From Plazaster borealis (lineage: Eukaryota; Echinodermata; Asteroidea; Forcipulatida; Labidiasteridae): DNA of 64,000 bases. The stretch spans positions 9,145,127 through 9,209,126 of the forward strand of contig CM037464.1 of the NCBI GenBank assembly GCA_021014325.1. Reading direction: 5' to 3'. The position numbers and the translations under genes were made by a program. The notes under the pieces are model-generated. The model saw only the letters and a list, made by a program, of their open reading frames with translations. It searched no databases and had not been told where the DNA came from. Shown piece after piece: positions 59,761 through 64,000 of this stretch; positions within the stretch are counted from its first letter, which is position 1; the number at the start of each line of letters is the position of its first letter.

Positions 59761-62711
59761 TTTATTGCTGTGCTTACCGTAAGCAAGCAACCGGCGCTTA
59801 CGGGAGCAGGGAATTCCGCGCTTATGTAAAGCATATTTCACAGGTAAGCAGATAATTTTTGCTTGCGCGCGTGCGTACTCCACGTTACTAGGCATTCTTC
59901 GTTTACACAGCTAGCGCAACAACAAAAAAACCTGTAAGCGAAGAATGATGATCGCAAGTGCACAATTTGGCGGTAAGCAGGGCCACGAAATTGGGCACAG
60001 GACTTTAACAGCAAACCTTCAAGATACACACGCATGTATACCGTGCGGCTCTGAAAATTGAAGAAGAATCCCACCAAAAAGAGCCGTTCCTCCATCATTC
60101 AGAAAAGAATGTTGCACTTCGCAGGTCACTGCTGGCGAAGCAAGGAAGAGTGTTCTTCTGCTATCTTATAAAAACTCCTGGGTCAGAATTGACCCGGATT
60201 CCGGGTCCAAGGGGGCCTGACCATTTCCGGGTCAGGCTGACTAGGACGTTTTTAGAGTGTATAGAAAAATAACAAGGGAAGACAATGCGCAGGCTTCCCA
60301 ATCAAACCCAACTCGATTAACTAACTGGTCGGTGACAGACAATATGGGCAAAGCGAGTCAGATGGCATTGAGAAAGCTCGACCCAGTAGCAGCAGTAATA
60401 ACACTCTCAACCATTTGCTTAATTTCTACTTCCTCACTTATCAAATTGTACCTTTTCATCAATTTATTCCTGAAGTCTGAATCCTATTGTTCGACTCTAC
60501 TGCGATCTCTTCGTAATTCAAATTTGCAATGTTTTCCTGTTTTAATTGTGAAGCCCTTGCACCCTCATCTCCTACCACAATTTCCCCTGCAAAGATAAGA
60601 TCTTAATTTCAGACACAATTAGTGCTTACCAATTAACCCAAGGCTCCTTCTTGGAACCGGGCACATTGCTTGAATCACATCCCTTCAATGCTTGTTGGAA
60701 GCATGGCGTTTACCTCCAAAAAAACCAGTGCTTGTCATTTCACTTGAACATTTTGTAACTATTTAGAGACTGTCAAAATCCGTACAACAATACCTTGATT
60801 GGAATTTGAAATTGTACATAATATAAATACCTTATGTAAACTTACTTTGGATTCATTTAAAAAAATTATCGGTCGGCCACTATTTAGTTTTCATATTAAT
60901 TTTTGCTAATTCGTAAAATAGATTGGTTTAAACAATTAAACGTTTGATGGGTTTGTCCAACCATGCATTGCTGCTGGCTTTTTTAACCACAATTTATTGG
61001 CAAACAATGTATACTTTTTTGCTGTTTAACTTTTTATGATTTCCCAAATCATCATTGAATAAAACAATAGCAGACGACTAATGAGAAACTTACTTTCTCA
61101 AAAAAAAAAAAAAAAAAAGTGTCAGTTGACAAAAATGTAAACATGGGGTTAAAAATCAAAAGACACTGCCGAGAATATTTGTTTTTAAATAACAACTTGT
61201 ATAAGTGGGATGTATAAGATTTCAAAAATTATGGTTTTTATTTTATTTTATTATTTTGGTTATTTTTATATAGGCGTAAGCAATCACCAGATTAAAAATT
61301 GAGGCATAATGCAAAAGCAAAATACACTTGATTAATGGGCAATGTGCTTTACGGGAACCTCGCTAATAATGTGACAGACTTGAACAAAGAAAACTCAGGA
61401 CAACTCTTTTTATAAGATAAAACACATATCATGTGTAACAAATTTATGCACTATTCAGTTTGGAATCAGAAGCGCCAACCATCAAAATATATTATTACAA
61501 ACGTCAATAATACTCTAGGTTATCATTACTAATGGCATATTCCTTAGCCTTTTCCAGATTTGTTTTAATCTGTCAAGAGTCTGTCATTATTGTTAACATG
61601 TGAGATAATTAGTTCACAAGGATAACATTACATATTTTTAATCACACAACCCCGATTCGTTGATATCCACAAAATCTGTTTTTGCGAAAAGACTTGTTTA
61701 ATACTTTTTTACACAACTTTGGCTTATTCGGGAAGGTCAATATGGATACAAGAACAATGTGATTCACACCTGAATCATAGGTTAACTTGATCTGATTCAA
61801 TGGACACCACAGTCCGAGATACACCCATGCCTCTTTCAGATTCTCATTGAACTAAAAAAGTGATACAAAATTTAAAAACATTATCCCAAATACACGGTTG
61901 TAGGTTGTCGACACCTCACTAATTATTGATTGAATTGATTGTAAATATAGAACGTTCAGAAGCAGGTTTCAAGGTTTCAAGGTTAAGAAACAGGTAGTTT
62001 ACAGAAGACTTTTCAAAGTGTATGTTTATCACAATAAAATTCGAAAAGGCAGTGTTTTCATAATTAACATTAAGTTTTGATACCCGCTCGTTACCGCCTA
62101 CCACGGATGAATAAAGGAGCATAAAGAAAAAGTAGTTAAAATAATCCGTGGCAAAATTTCACAAAGCGGTTAAACAGAAAGTTTTGTCTAGCAATCATTT
62201 GATTGTTAAGCATAATTAGCAGGAACCATTGACGCACAATGTACGTTTCATGATATTTTGGCCGGTAAGCCATTTCTGCTGAACAGGACTTTTCTGTGCT
62301 ATTCAATGGTTAGGCCGCGGTCTTGAGATAATTAAACTTGCCGTGACAATCGGCCACAAAGCAATCCTTCCTCAACACTATTTTCAATAGCTGTAGCTTT
62401 ATGACGGCGTTCTCACACATATCCACATGATTAAACTGGACGGTATTTTGGAATGTAGCTTGTATCTAATGTGTTGGCATGTGTGGCTATTTCTTCATAT
62501 CACTTTGATCCGCAGCACACCAAAATGCAAAATGTCACGGAGCTGCTTCATTTAAGAAATATTTAGTTGAGGATTATTGACATACATGATTACATCATGT
62601 CATTTGTTTGGTAGGAAAATCTGTTCGCTTCTTAGCTGCTGAGCCCAGATCATTCACCTATGTGATTTGGTTCTATAATATACAAATATTGGATGCATAT
62701 GAGTACAATAT
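59761..62711. other. No gene recognised
   Basis: Holds an inverted GACCCGGATTCCGGGTC-type palindrome near 60191-60240 and an A-run at 61100-61118. The 113-residue frame at 60257-60598 is hydrophobic in part but unrecognised. Confidence 0.45.
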
Positions 62712-62834
62712 AGCAGAATACAATCACGAGGTAAAATCTGGACTGTTCCATTTCACGAGGCGAAGACGAATTTCACGAGGCGAAGACGAGTGAAATGGAA
62801 TAGTCCAGATTTCAATGAGTGATTATACTCTGCT
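62712..62834. repeat. Hairpin element with 23-bp core arms
   Basis: AAATCTGGACTGTTCCATTT then CAC (62734-62756) faces its inverse at 62790-62812 with one difference. Outer AGCAGAATACAATCA and TGATTATACTCTGCT extend the pairing. The loop has a 20-bp direct repeat (GAGGCGAAGACGA twice). Confidence 0.88.
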
Positions 62835-62839
62835 TTATG

Positions 62840-63124
62840 AACCGCACATAGATCCTTGTTATTTGATCGGTGGACGGATTGGAGTGTAGGAATAATAATA
62901 ATGGCAAAATAAAGTATGACACGTGACAAGTGTTCCACCAATAAAATGATAAGGATCTAAGTGTGCAGTATATAATACTCAATATTGGACTTTAATATTA
63001 CTCAATATTGGACTCCAATATTACTCAATATTGGACTTTAATATTACATTTAGGAGTGTCGGGCAGTAAACATGGCAATAAAAAGGGTGACCGTGTTCCA
63101 CCAATCAATGACAAGGATCTATGT
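62840..63124. repeat. Inverted and direct copies of a CCACCAAT...AAGGATCTATGTG block
   Basis: Copy at 62840-62873 (inverted), 62933-62966 and 63089-63124 (direct). Between them 62978-63047 is a 25-bp tandem (ACTCAATATTGGACTTTAAT, then ATT) of three units. Confidence 0.82.
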
Positions 63125-64000
63125 GTGTGGTATTACAGTAAAGAAATAAGCTCTCTGAACAGAATGCCTGCATGTAAACTGCATGTAGATCTGCTATTCT
63201 GTAATCTATTCCCGCGTACAAAGATTAATGACCCAGGAAACAATTTTACGTTTGATTGTGTACTTAATGAAAGACTTGCCAAAACCGTTTTGTTGCAGGG
63301 CTTTCTTCATTATTTGGCCACCCAAAACAATTAACAGTTACAGTTGAAGACATCTACATAGTTTGGCCATTTAACATTGTTATTGTACCTTTGTTTTAAA
63401 TAACATTAAATAATACATGGAATGTCATTTGGTTCATTAAAATAATCTTTAAAATAAACACCCAAATATGCTAATTGTATACCATCAAATAATGACAGAT
63501 AAGGTCGACAGCATGCGACTTAATAAACTATCTTGTATGCTATCTTCTCCAAACCGGCAATGTTTACTTAATTCCATGAAGTGATACCGCGATAACCTCA
63601 ATTATAAAACAAAACTTGTTAATTGGATATGTACACGTATGGGCTGTTCATGCAGGCTTTATGGTTTTAGCTATAGTATAAATCACACCTTAGGAAATGA
63701 ACCATACAACCTGATATCACAAACGTTTTTAAACGTATTCAGATACGGTAGGTGTTCCTGGATTGCACCATGACATTCAAGTAGGCCCTACAACTAGTTT
63801 TAGTTCTGGAAAGAATTGGGCATCATACATTATTTGACAGCAACACATCAATGTATTGTATTAATTGAGAAAATGAATGCTGAACTTGGAACTGCCTTGT
63901 TTTGAGACACACTGTGTTTAAAACAATTTTTAAAAACACCTTTTTGTTTGTTTAATCGTTTAAGCTGTTTGAGCTGAGTCTAATGTTTGTAATTCACTCA
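63125..64000. other. No gene recognised
   Basis: The 108-residue frame 63008-63334 starts within the repeats above and its later part (NRMPACKLHVDLLFCNLFPR) has no motif I know. Confidence 0.4.

Noticed and set aside
60257..60598. 113-residue open frame with a hydrophobic stretch
   Set aside because: No recognisable family and no flanking support.

Overview
This is a eukaryotic genomic window: AT-rich, intron-containing and packed with mobile DNA. It has no operons or Shine-Dalgarno sites. The one host gene I can support is an SRCR-domain protein. That gene, the tRNA-Leu-derived SINE at 54765-55182, the many TTAA-flanked MITEs and a recurrent TAGGCCTA-type motif together suggest a marine invertebrate deuterostome. 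An echinoderm, probably a sea star, is most likely. This is inference from general knowledge; no database was searched.

Layout. 1-3256: the 5' part of a Ty3/gypsy LTR retrotransposon on the minus strand (LTR, gag-protease, broken pol), cut by the window edge. 3882-15986: the 5' end of a host gene on the minus strand. It has a signal-peptide exon (15908-15986), one SRCR domain split over two exons (7853-8064 and 6059-6188) and a second SRCR domain in one exon (3882-4196). All splice phases agree, and the gene continues beyond the left edge. Its 7.8-kb first intron holds a nest of transposons (9570-13006): a TTAA MITE interrupted by a foldback-like element with 0.44-0.50-kb inverted repeats, which contains a TIR element, which contains another TTAA MITE.

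16-35 kb: no recognisable host gene. It holds two tRNA-derived repeats, a 2-kb element with long inverted arms built of CGTAAATATT-type arrays and a 6-bp target duplication (21691-23667), more TTAA MITEs, GC-rich minisatellites near 29-30 kb, a hAT-like element (30790-32020) and a TTAA element with degenerate arms (33302-34272). 35.3-36.9 kb: a 150-bp tandem repeat split by the 3' end of a LINE.

40.4-46.4 kb: the most striking feature, about 100 copies of a 60-bp repeat. One plus frame and two minus frames stay open over long stretches because 60 bp is exactly 20 codons and the unit lacks stops in those frames. Higher-order periods near 240, 480 and 180 bp are visible. 47-64 kb: decayed LINE fragments, the SINE, another TTAA MITE, a roughly 960-bp inverted repeat (56004-56966), several minisatellites and a cluster of hairpins at 62.7-63.1 kb.

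Apart from the SRCR gene, almost everything recognised is mobile or repetitive. I see no evidence of genes working together in a pathway.
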